The translations under genes were made by a program, and so were the position numbers. Positions 7,199 to 13,204 of a stretch of 13,204 nt of DNA are shown here, in pieces. How positions within the stretch are numbered: position 1 is the stretch's first letter; every line of letters begins with the position of its first letter. Source of the DNA: SVTX01 sp045659745 (lineage in GTDB: Bacteria > Bacillota > Clostridia > Oscillospirales > CAG-272); assembly GCA_045659745.1 (NCBI GenBank), contig JAZRCL010000013.1, positions 1-13,204 on the forward strand, given 5' to 3'. The notes below the pieces were generated by a model. That model ran no database searches, was not told the origin of the DNA, and saw nothing but the letters and a program-made list of their open reading frames with translations.

Positions 7199-8224
7199 TT
7201 ACACAAGCTTTTCAGCCATGCCGTAAATAAATCTCTCGGTGTCCGCCCAACCGATGCAGGGGTCTGTGATAGACTTTCCGTAAACTCCCTCGCCTATCTT
7301 CTGGCTTCCCTCCTCGATATAACTCTCAACCATAAATCCTTTGAAGAGCTTTGCAATTTCGGAGTTGTGCTTGCAGGAGTGAAGAACATCCTGAGCTATT
7401 CTGTACTGCTGCTTGTATTTTTTAGCGGAGTTTGCGTGGTTGCAGTCAACTATCAGCGCGGGGTTTGCAAGTCCCCTCTTTGAATATTCCTCCGCAAGAT
7501 ACGCCATATCCTCATAGTGATAATTAGGGATAGACTCACCGTGCTTGTTTACGTATCCTCTTAAGATAGAATGCGCGTAGGGGTTGCCCGACGACTTTAC
7601 CTCCCAGCCTCTGTAAAGGAAGGTGTGCGCATTCTGCGCCGCCATGACCGAATTAAGCATGACAGAGATGTCGCCGCCCGTGGGATTTTTCATACCTACA
7701 GGTACGTCAATTCCGCTCGCGACGAGTCTGTGCTGCTGATTTTCAACCGAACGCGCGCCGACCGCAACGTACGAAAGAATGTCCGAAAGATAGCGGTAAT
7801 TTTCGGGATATAGCATCTCGTCCGCCGTGAACATTCCCGTCTCCTCAATAACGCGCGTATGAAGTCGTCTTATCGCGATAATTCCCTCAAGCATATCCGT
7901 CTCTTTACTCGGGTCAGGCTGGTGAAGCATACCCTTGTATCCCTCGCCGGTCGTTCTGGGCTTGTTGGTATATACTCTCGGAATAACTATTATCTTGCCT
8001 TTAACTTCATCGGCAACACGTGCAAGTCTGTTTACATAGTCAAGAACGGAATCCTCACAGTCCGCAGAACAAGGTCCAATTATCAAGAGCTTTTTATCCG
8101 ACTCTCCCGAAAAAACTCTGCCGACCTCATCGTCAAACAACCGCTTTTTCTCCTTGTATTCCTGCTTTATGGGATATTGATTTTTTATATCCATAGGAAT
8201 GGGAAGCTTTCTTAAAAATTCCAT
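7199..8224 (-). CDS. 3-deoxy-7-phosphoheptulonate (DAHP) synthase, class I AroG/AroF type
   Basis: This 341-residue enzyme condenses phosphoenolpyruvate and erythrose-4-phosphate, the first step of the shikimate pathway. It has GPCSADCED (50-58), KPRTTGEGYKG (88-98), GMKNPTGGD (177-185), VDCNHANS (259-266) and MVESYIEEG (298-306). The metal ligands known for E. coli AroG are all in place as Cys52, His263, Glu300 and Asp321. Length and the extended N-terminus fit the AroF/AroG/AroH type, not the short or chorismate-mutase-fused type. Which aromatic amino acid inhibits it cannot be read from the sequence. GGAGG lies five bases before the ATG at 8224. No other shikimate gene is nearby. It appears to be transcribed alone, ending at the hairpin 7142-7167. 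Confidence 0.95.
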   Translation of the reverse strand: MEFLRKLPIPMDIKNQYPIKQEYKEKKRLFDDEVGRVFSGESDKKLLIIGPCSADCEDSVLDYVNRLARVADEVKGKIIVIPRVYTNKPRTTGEGYKGMLHQPDPSKETDMLEGIIAIRRLHTRVIEETGMFTADEMLYPENYRYLSDILSYVAVGARSVENQQHRLVASGIDVPVGMKNPTGGDISVMLNSVMAAQNAHTFLYRGWEVKSSGNPYAHSILRGYVNKHGESIPNYHYEDMAYLAEEYSKRGLANPALIVDCNHANSAKKYKQQYRIAQDVLHSCKHNSEIAKLFKGFMVESYIEEGSQKIGEGVYGKSITDPCIGWADTERFIYGMAEKLV

Positions 8225-8281
8225 GCTGTCCTCCGTATAATTCCTTACTTAAACTGCAAAAGCATTGGTTTATGATTATGT

Positions 8282-8287
8282 ATTATA
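8282..8287 (-). promoter_or_regulatory. Candidate -10 box for the DAHP synthase gene
   Basis: A perfect TATAAT reads toward the DAHP synthase start at 8224, about 57 bases away. I see no recognisable -35 box at 16-19 bases, so the site is tentative or needs an activator. The predicted leader of about 50 bases is too short for a T-box riboswitch. Confidence 0.4.
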
Positions 8288-8326
8288 CTATCAAGTTGTG
8301 AACTGCCTGTTAATTTCAAAAAAATG

Positions 8327-8355
8327 TTGATTTGCAGAGAAAAAAGTGCTACAAT
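8327..8355 (+). promoter_or_regulatory. Sigma-A promoter for the permease gene
   Basis: TTGATT (8327-8332), a 17-base spacer and TACAAT (8350-8355) give a good match. The start point is near 8362. This also rules out the ATG at 8324 as the permease start, since it lies upstream of the transcript. Confidence 0.75.
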
Positions 8356-8392
8356 AAGCTTGTATTTTTTCACGTTGAAGAAGGACACAAGA

Positions 8393-9529
8393 ATGACAAG
8401 CAAAAAAATCCACCCCATAATTTACATAAAAAAGTTCATATCTCAGCACTCGGTGATGTGTATTGCGGCATTATTGGCTATTGTCACGTCAATAATCGTG
8501 CCGCCAGACAAGGAATACGCAGGCTATTTTGACCTCAAAACCCTGACTTGCCTTTTCTGTACTCTCGCCGTGATATGCGCGCTCAAAAACATACGCTTTT
8601 TCACCTTTTTAGCGCGTAAGATAGTCTCGCTTACGGGAAATATAAGAATTTCAGTCTTGGCACTTGTGTATATCACGTTTATCGGCTCAATGATAATTGC
8701 CAACGATATGGCTCTTATCACGTTTTTGCCGCTCGGCTATTTCGTTTTGTCCGACACGGGCAAGCAAAAATATATGGCATTCACGTTCATTATGCAGAAT
8801 ATAGCCGCAAATCTCGGTGGAATGCTCACTCCATTTGGAAATCCGCAAAGCCTTTATCTGTATTCATATTTCAACATTCCCACGGGCGAGTTTACCCTCA
8901 TTATGCTTCCGCTGTTCTTGCTTTCGGTGATTCTTATAACCGTCTTGTGCCTGATATTTGTCAGAAGCGAGAAAATAAGCATAAATGAAACCGAAAAAAT
9001 AAGACTTCCTATCAAGAAAACTATATTTTACCTGCTCTTGTTTGCATATTCGATAGTGATAGTTTTTCGTATCGTGCCTTTCTGGACTGGACTTATCCTC
9101 ATTCCTCTGGCTCTTATATTTACGGATGTGTTAGCACTTGCAAAGGTCGACTACGCTCTGCTTTTAACCTTTGTTTTCTTCTTTATATTTGCGGGAAACA
9201 TGTCCCGAATGGAAATAGTCCAAAATATCCTCTCAAGCCTGCTTGAGAAAAGCACTCTTGTATTCTCGGTGCTGTGCTGTCAGGTAATGAGCAACGTGCC
9301 CACGGCGGTTCTGCTGTCACATTTTACAGAGAATTACCGCGAGCTTCTGATGGGCGTCAACATAGGCGGCGCGGGTACTATGATAGCATCTCTTGCAAGC
9401 CTTATAACATATCGAGAATATACCTCGCATTACCCTGAGAAAAAGAGACATTATCTTTTGCTTTTCACAGCGATAAACGTGTTTTTCGTTGTTGTGCTTA
9501 CAGTGTTTGCTTATTTTGTATTGTTATAA
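8393..9529 (+). CDS. Ion transporter superfamily permease (CitMHS/ArsB/SLC13-like)
   Basis: This 378-residue, highly hydrophobic protein has about ten predicted membrane segments. It shows the two-repeat signature of the IT superfamily. Repeat 1 has ANDMALITFLPL (103-114) and ANLGGMLTPFGNPQ (139-152). Repeat 2 has SNVPTAVLLS (300-309) and NIGGAGTMIASLASL (323-337). Such proteins carry carboxylates, arsenite, or Na+/H+; the substrate cannot be told from sequence, and no arsenic or citrate gene is adjacent. The start is the ATG at 8393, seven bases after AAGGA (8381-8385). An in-frame ATG 23 codons earlier lies upstream of the promoter -35 and is rejected. The gene stands alone, diverging from the DAHP synthase gene and ending at a strong terminator. 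Confidence 0.85.
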   Translation: MTSKKIHPIIYIKKFISQHSVMCIAALLAIVTSIIVPPDKEYAGYFDLKTLTCLFCTLAVICALKNIRFFTFLARKIVSLTGNIRISVLALVYITFIGSMIIANDMALITFLPLGYFVLSDTGKQKYMAFTFIMQNIAANLGGMLTPFGNPQSLYLYSYFNIPTGEFTLIMLPLFLLSVILITVLCLIFVRSEKISINETEKIRLPIKKTIFYLLLFAYSIVIVFRIVPFWTGLILIPLALIFTDVLALAKVDYALLLTFVFFFIFAGNMSRMEIVQNILSSLLEKSTLVFSVLCCQVMSNVPTAVLLSHFTENYRELLMGVNIGGAGTMIASLASLITYREYTSHYPEKKRHYLLLFTAINVFFVVVLTVFAYFVLL

Positions 9530-9565
9530 AAAAAAGGAATAACGCGTCTGCGTTATTCCTTTTTT
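9530..9565. terminator. Bidirectional intrinsic terminator
   Basis: A perfect 16-base-pair stem (9530-9545 with 9550-9565) closes a four-base loop. It ends in runs of six A and six T, so it can terminate both the permease transcript and the pyr-pgeF transcript. Its right edge overlaps the first base of the pgeF stop codon complement. Confidence 0.93.
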
Positions 9566-10353
9566 CACATCCATATAACCGACATCATCGTGCCGCGGAG
9601 TCCTCCCGAGTATCTGTGCGAATAAAAGGTCTCAGGCTCACAGCAAGTGCATCTATCAATTATTTGTATATTTTCGGGTAGCACACCTGCGTCTGTCAAA
9701 AGTCTTTTGTTGAGCGATGTAAGGTCGCAGTAAAACTTGCCCTGCTTTGCAGACGGGAATATAAATTCCGACGCAAGCTCCGCTCCAAGACAACGCTCAA
9801 ACTCGCAAACGAAATCCTCGCCTACCTCAAAGCAGCATTTATGTATGCAAGGCCCTATCGCTACGCGTATATTCTGAGGTCTTACACCATACTCCTCGCA
9901 AAGCATTCTGGCGCATTTGGGCGCAATCCCATTAACGCTTCCGCGCCAGCCGGCGTGCACCGCTCCAACGGCGATTATTTTATTGTCTCCGTCAAAGCAC
10001 TCAAAAAGGATCGGCACACAGTCCGCACTCTTAACACCAAGCACGACGTCGGGAGAATTAGTTATATATCCGTCACCCTCGCGTAGATTATCTCGGATAT
10101 AATATCCCTGTCCTGCGTCACGTCCATCCACCTTGTATATGATGTCGGAATGTATCTGCGGCAGTGAAATGACTTTTTGGGGATCAAATCCAGCCCTCTG
10201 CGCAAAAATTTCGAGGTTTTTTATAACAGTCTCCTGATCATCTCCGCGTTCAAACGCCAAATTCAAAAATTTCGTATGTGAAAGACTGCTCACGCCCCCC
10301 AGTCTCGTGGAGAAAGCGTGAGCAGATCTTATATTATCAGCTTTCAGAAACAT
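9565..10353 (-). CDS. pgeF: Peptidoglycan editing factor PgeF / laccase-domain (YfiH, YlmD) family enzyme
   Basis: This 262-residue protein belongs to the multicopper-oxidase-like YfiH family. Members have purine nucleoside phosphorylase and adenosine deaminase activity in some bacteria. In E. coli the protein prevents L-serine entering peptidoglycan precursors. The family landmarks are HAFSTRLGGVS (12-22), QIHSD (67-71), GVKSADCVP (107-115), GAVHAGWRGSV (130-140) and IGPCIHKCCFEVG. The zinc ligands expected from YfiH correspond to His69, Cys112 and His133. The ATG at 10353 lies 15 bases after the pyrI stop, with only a weak AGAAA ribosome site, so translation may depend on coupling to pyrI. 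It is the last gene before the terminator at 9530-9565. Confidence 0.9.
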   Translation of the reverse strand: MFLKADNIRSAHAFSTRLGGVSSLSHTKFLNLAFERGDDQETVIKNLEIFAQRAGFDPQKVISLPQIHSDIIYKVDGRDAGQGYYIRDNLREGDGYITNSPDVVLGVKSADCVPILFECFDGDNKIIAVGAVHAGWRGSVNGIAPKCARMLCEEYGVRPQNIRVAIGPCIHKCCFEVGEDFVCEFERCLGAELASEFIFPSAKQGKFYCDLTSLNKRLLTDAGVLPENIQIIDRCTCCEPETFYSHRYSGGLRGTMMSVIWM

Positions 10354-10368
10354 ATTTTTTTCTAAAAA

Positions 10369-10791
10369 TTATTTTTCTTCAAATCTCGCCTCGCAGTAAA
10401 CGCAGCGGTAAATTCTGTTCTTCGCATTTGAAAGATTGAATCTGTGCGGCAGCTCCTGCTCTGTTGACGTGATACATCTGGGGTTCTTGCAGAATATTAC
10501 GTTGGTCAGCTTCTCGGGTAAGGATATATTCTTTTTCTCAACTATATTTCCACCCTTGATGATATTTACGGTGACACCGGGATCAACGTAGCCGAGTATA
10601 TCCATATTTACGGATATGTCCGCGTCGATCTTTATAATGTCCTTCTTGCCCATCTTGTCGCTTGCAACGTTCTTGATTATTGCCACGGTGCAGTCCTTGG
10701 AGTCAAGGCCCAGAAGATTGTAAAGCGTGAGCGCCTTGCCCGCGGTGATGTGGTCTATTACTATGCCGTTATTTATGGAATCTACAAACAT
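10369..10791 (-). CDS. pyrI: Aspartate carbamoyltransferase regulatory chain
   Basis: This 140-residue chain binds nucleotides and modulates the catalytic chain PyrB. The N-terminal domain has GIVIDHI (9-15), which holds the nucleotide-contacting Asp13 and His14, and KKDIIKID (49-56). The C-terminal zinc domain has four cysteines spaced as in the family: Cys101 and Cys106 (C-X4-C), then Cys130 and Cys133 (C-X2-C). The length is slightly below E. coli PyrI (about 153). The gene starts four bases past the pyrB stop. Its ribosome site GGAGG (10804-10800) is encoded in the last pyrB codons, so the two chains should be made in balance. Its presence implies allosteric control of pyrimidine synthesis by nucleotides. 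Confidence 0.96.
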   Translation of the reverse strand: MFVDSINNGIVIDHITAGKALTLYNLLGLDSKDCTVAIIKNVASDKMGKKDIIKIDADISVNMDILGYVDPGVTVNIIKGGNIVEKKNISLPEKLTNVIFCKNPRCITSTEQELPHRFNLSNAKNRIYRCVYCEARFEEK

Positions 10792-10794
10792 ATC

Positions 10795-11715
10795 TTAAGC
10801 CTCCAATCCAAGCAGCTTCATAATAAGCGCCATTCTCATGTATTTGCCGTTAAGCACCTGCTTGAAATAGCACGCGCGAGGGTCGTCGTCTATCGCGACG
10901 GATATTTCGTTAACTCTCGGGAGCGGATGCATAATGCACAGATCTTCCTTTGCGCTCTTGAGCTTTTCGGGAGTGAGTATGTAGCTGTCCTTAAGACGCA
11001 GATAGTCCTCCTCGTTGAAAAATCTCTCACGCTGAACTCGTGTCATATAAAGTATATCAAGCTCGGGCATAACTGCTTCAAGGTCTGTCGTCTGGATATA
11101 TTCAAGACCGTGCGCCTGTATAACGTCCTTTTTGACGTAGCTGGGGAGCTTGAGCTCCACGGGAGAGATAAGCACAAACTTAATTCCCGTATATCTTGAA
11201 AGAGCCTCGATAAGCGAATGTACTGTGCGTCCGAATTTAAGGTCGCCGCAAAGTCCCACCGTGAGATTGTCAAGTCTTCCCTTTTCACGAGAGATGGTGC
11301 AGAGGTCTGCAAGCGTCTGTGTGGGGTGATTATGTCCGCCATCGCCCGCGTTGATAACGGGGATAGACGCATTCATAGCCGCAACGAGCGGCGCGCCCTC
11401 CTTCGGGTGACGCATAGCAATTATATCCGCATAGCAGGATACCGTCTTTGCTGTGTCCGCAACGCTTTCGCCCTTTGACGCAGAGCTTGACGCGGCGTTT
11501 GACATACTCAGAACGTTTCCTCCAAGCTCGTACATTGCCGCCTCAAAGGACAGTCTGGTACGGGTTGAAGGCTCAAAAAACAACGTTGCAAGCTTTTTGC
11601 CGTGACAAACCTCGGAATACTTCTTGGGATTTTCAATTATATCCTCTGCAACACGGATAAGCTCTTCAATTTCAGTTGTCGAAAGGTCTCTTATATCTAT
11701 AAGACTTCTGCTCAT
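10795..11715 (-). CDS. pyrB: Aspartate carbamoyltransferase catalytic chain
   Basis: This 306-residue enzyme forms carbamoyl-aspartate from carbamoyl phosphate and aspartate, the committed step of pyrimidine synthesis. The carbamoyl-phosphate site FFEPSTRTRLSFE (46-58) contains the S-T-R-T motif. The mobile loop with SASKGES (78-84), MRHPKEG (101-107), HNHPTQTLADL (128-138), the aspartate loop RVQRERF (226-232) and MHPLPRVNEI (262-271) are all intact. The length matches E. coli PyrB. AGAAAGGA (11730-11723) lies seven bases before the ATG. It follows pyrE by 39 bases and overlaps functionally with pyrI downstream. Confidence 0.98.
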   Translation of the reverse strand: MSRSLIDIRDLSTTEIEELIRVAEDIIENPKKYSEVCHGKKLATLFFEPSTRTRLSFEAAMYELGGNVLSMSNAASSSASKGESVADTAKTVSCYADIIAMRHPKEGAPLVAAMNASIPVINAGDGGHNHPTQTLADLCTISREKGRLDNLTVGLCGDLKFGRTVHSLIEALSRYTGIKFVLISPVELKLPSYVKKDVIQAHGLEYIQTTDLEAVMPELDILYMTRVQRERFFNEEDYLRLKDSYILTPEKLKSAKEDLCIMHPLPRVNEISVAIDDDPRACYFKQVLNGKYMRMALIMKLLGLEA

Positions 11716-11754
11716 TTTTTTATCCTTTCTGGTTTATTGCCGTTGGGATTACAA

Positions 11755-12411
11755 TTACACTTTAGCACCATTTACGGCAAGATAATTCTTTATTCTCTCT
11801 ACGTTCTCGCGATTTGCCTCGTCTTCTTCGAGGTATTCGATAATGTCGTAAACGTCAACTATGGAATATACGGGGAAGCCAAACTGCTCCTCGATTTCCT
11901 GCATAGCGCCCTTCTCGGTCTGTCCCTTTTCCTTGCGGTCAACCATAATGAACGTAGCCGCGACCTTGACTCCGTCAAGGTGGGAAAGTATCTCCATGCT
12001 CTCGCGGATCGCCGTGCCGGCGGTGATAACGTCCTCGATAATTACTACCTCTTCACTGGGTGTGGGAACGTAGCCTACGAAAACGCCGCCCTCACCGTGA
12101 TCCTTAACCTCTTTTCTGTTAAAGAAGAAAGGAACGTTGAGGTCATTCTTTGAAAGCGCGACTGCCGCAGAAACTGCGAGGGAGATTCCCTTGTATGCGG
12201 GGCCGTAAAGAACTGCCTTCTTTGCGCCAAGCTTTTCAAAATATGCCTTTGCATAGAACTCGCCGAGCTTTGCGATGTCGTCGCCCGTCTTTATCATACC
12301 CGCGTTTATAAAGTAGGGTATTTTTCTTCCTGACTTTGCGGTAAAGTCACCAAACTTGAGCACTCCTGCGCTCTCCAAAAACTGTATAAATTCTCTCTTG
12401 TAGCTTTGCAT
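11755..12411 (-). CDS. pyrE: Orotate phosphoribosyltransferase
   Basis: This 218-residue enzyme joins orotate and PRPP to give OMP. The PRPP-binding motif VVIIEDVITAGTA (122-134) is clear. YGPAYKGI (69-76) forms the pyrophosphate loop region, and FFFNRKEVKDHGEGG (95-109) carries the flexible catalytic loop. The length is typical of the E. coli-like form. GGAG lies just upstream of the ATG at 12411, 14 bases after the pyrF stop, consistent with one transcript. The next step in the pathway is pyrF immediately upstream. Confidence 0.97.
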   Translation of the reverse strand: MQSYKREFIQFLESAGVLKFGDFTAKSGRKIPYFINAGMIKTGDDIAKLGEFYAKAYFEKLGAKKAVLYGPAYKGISLAVSAAVALSKNDLNVPFFFNRKEVKDHGEGGVFVGYVPTPSEEVVIIEDVITAGTAIRESMEILSHLDGVKVAATFIMVDRKEKGQTEKGAMQEIEEQFGFPVYSIVDVYDIIEYLEEDEANRENVERIKNYLAVNGAKV

Positions 12412-12425
12412 TTTATTTCTCCTTT

Positions 12426-13124
12426 TTATCCTACGAATTCCGCAACGCAGCGTCTATATGCCGCAACGGGATCAGCCGCCGCAGTGATAGGTCTGCCGAC
12501 AACGATGTAGTCCGAGCCTATCTCCTTTGCCTGCGCGGGTGTCATAACTCTCTTCTGGTCGCCTACGTCACCGTCTGCAAATCTTACACCGGGGGTGACT
12601 GTGCAGAAGTTGTCTCCGCAAGTCGCATGCACCTTGCCTGCCTCAAGGGGCGAGCAAACTACGCCGTCAAGTCCTGCAACCTTTGCATTGTGCGCGTAGT
12701 GCATAACTACCTCGTCGATAGGTCTGTCGATAAGAAGATCGTTTGTCATTCTCTCCTGATCGGTCGAAGTAAGCTGTGTCACTGCGTTGAGCATGGGGCG
12801 TGTGCCGTCAGGACGGGTAAGTCCTTCTATTGCCGCCTGCATCATGGATATAGTTCCTGCTGCATGGAGATTTGTCATATCCACGTCAAGACGGGAAAGA
12901 ACCGCCATAGACTTTTTAACCGTATTAGGAATATCGTGAAGCTTGAGGTCAAGGAATATCTTGTGTCCTCTTGCCTTTATCTGTCTTACTATCTCGGTGC
13001 CCTCTGCGTAGAAGAGCTCCATACCAATCTTAACGAAAGGCTTTTCATCCTGAAATTTGTCCAAAAAGCTGAACACCTGCTCCGCACTTGCAAAATCACA
13101 AGCTACAATTACGTCTTTTCCCAT
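12426..13124 (-). CDS. pyrF: Orotidine 5'-phosphate decarboxylase
   Basis: This 232-residue TIM-barrel enzyme converts OMP to UMP. The catalytic signature DLKLHDIPNT (59-68) supplies Asp59, Lys61 and Asp64. Asp10 and Lys32 fit the substrate-binding strands. TPGVRF and IVVGRPI near the C-terminus form the phosphate-binding loop. The length fits the short bacterial (E. coli/Bacillus) group. GGAGG (13137-13133) lies eight bases before the ATG at 13124, and 20 bases separate it from the pyrD stop. Confidence 0.97.
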   Translation of the reverse strand: MGKDVIVACDFASAEQVFSFLDKFQDEKPFVKIGMELFYAEGTEIVRQIKARGHKIFLDLKLHDIPNTVKKSMAVLSRLDVDMTNLHAAGTISMMQAAIEGLTRPDGTRPMLNAVTQLTSTDQERMTNDLLIDRPIDEVVMHYAHNAKVAGLDGVVCSPLEAGKVHATCGDNFCTVTPGVRFADGDVGDQKRVMTPAQAKEIGSDYIVVGRPITAAADPVAAYRRCVAEFVG

Positions 13125-13144
13125 TTTAATATCCTCCGTTTTAT

Positions 13145-13204
13145 TTAGTGAGCCGCACCGATAATATCGGAGAGGCTGTTTATTCCGTACTTTTCCATAG
13201 CTCT
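13145..13204 (-). CDS. pyrD: Dihydroorotate dehydrogenase catalytic subunit, C-terminal end only (runs off the right edge)
   Basis: Only the last 19 codons are visible. They end RAMEKYGINSLSDIIGAAH followed by TAA. The MEKYGI..L..I.G.AH ending is typical of class 1B PyrD from Firmicutes, which oxidises dihydroorotate to orotate together with PyrK. The position directly upstream of pyrF in a pyr operon agrees. The active site is outside the window, so the assignment rests on this tail and on context. Confidence 0.72.
   Translation of the reverse strand, partial: RAMEKYGINSLSDIIGAAH

Noticed and set aside
8225..8275. T-box or leader-peptide attenuator ahead of the DAHP synthase gene
   Set aside because: The leader is only about 50 bases. 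I see no T-box sequence, no run of aromatic codons and no terminator hairpin.
8324..8392. Upstream ATG extending the permease by 23 residues
   Set aside because: It lies at the -35 box of the likely promoter and would not be transcribed. The ATG at 8393 has a good ribosome site.
11602..13148. Plus-strand open frames of 183 and 173 codons over pyrE and pyrF
   Set aside because: These are the same register effect opposite unmistakable pyr genes.

Overview
The window looks like ordinary chromosome from a low-to-mid GC Gram-positive bacterium, most likely a gut-type Clostridia (Oscillospirales or a relative). This is an inference. It rests on very strong GGAGG or GAAAGGA ribosome sites, consensus sigma-A promoters, TTG start codons, a clostridial-style pyrimidine operon carrying pyrI, and an ABC-F ATPase. 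I see no rRNA, tRNA, CRISPR array, insertion sequence, phage gene or integration site. No intergenic stretch exceeds 300 bases.

Layout from left to right. (1) 1-245, minus: the start of a gpsA-like glycerol-3-phosphate dehydrogenase, with a TTG start. (2) 374-2329, plus: an ABC-F ATPase, divergent from gpsA, with two promoters that face each other. (3) 2344-2381: a perfectly symmetrical bidirectional terminator. (4) 2391-5096, minus: a large cytoplasmic glycoside hydrolase resembling GH106, behind an exactly consensus promoter and with very biased codon use. (5) 5224-7104, minus: prmC followed by ddl, a two-gene unit. (6) 7199-8224, minus: a class I DAHP synthase, the first step of aromatic amino acid synthesis. 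(7) 8393-9529, plus: an ion-transporter-superfamily permease divergent from the DAHP synthase gene. (8) 9530-9565: a second bidirectional terminator. (9) 9565-13204, minus: the downstream part of a pyrimidine biosynthesis operon, in transcription order pyrD (end only), pyrF, pyrE, pyrB, pyrI and then pgeF.

The pyr genes supply most of de novo UMP synthesis: aspartate transcarbamylase catalytic and regulatory chains, dihydroorotate dehydrogenase, orotate phosphoribosyltransferase and OMP decarboxylase. pgeF, a nucleoside-acting or peptidoglycan-proofreading enzyme, rides at the end of that operon. ddl makes the D-Ala-D-Ala dipeptide for peptidoglycan, and prmC methylates release factors. Every gene belongs to a recognisable family. 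I did not find a convincing new multi-gene system. The most interesting items are the solitary glycosidase with its consensus promoter and overlapping inverted repeat, the face-to-face promoters at 270-355, and the placement of pgeF.
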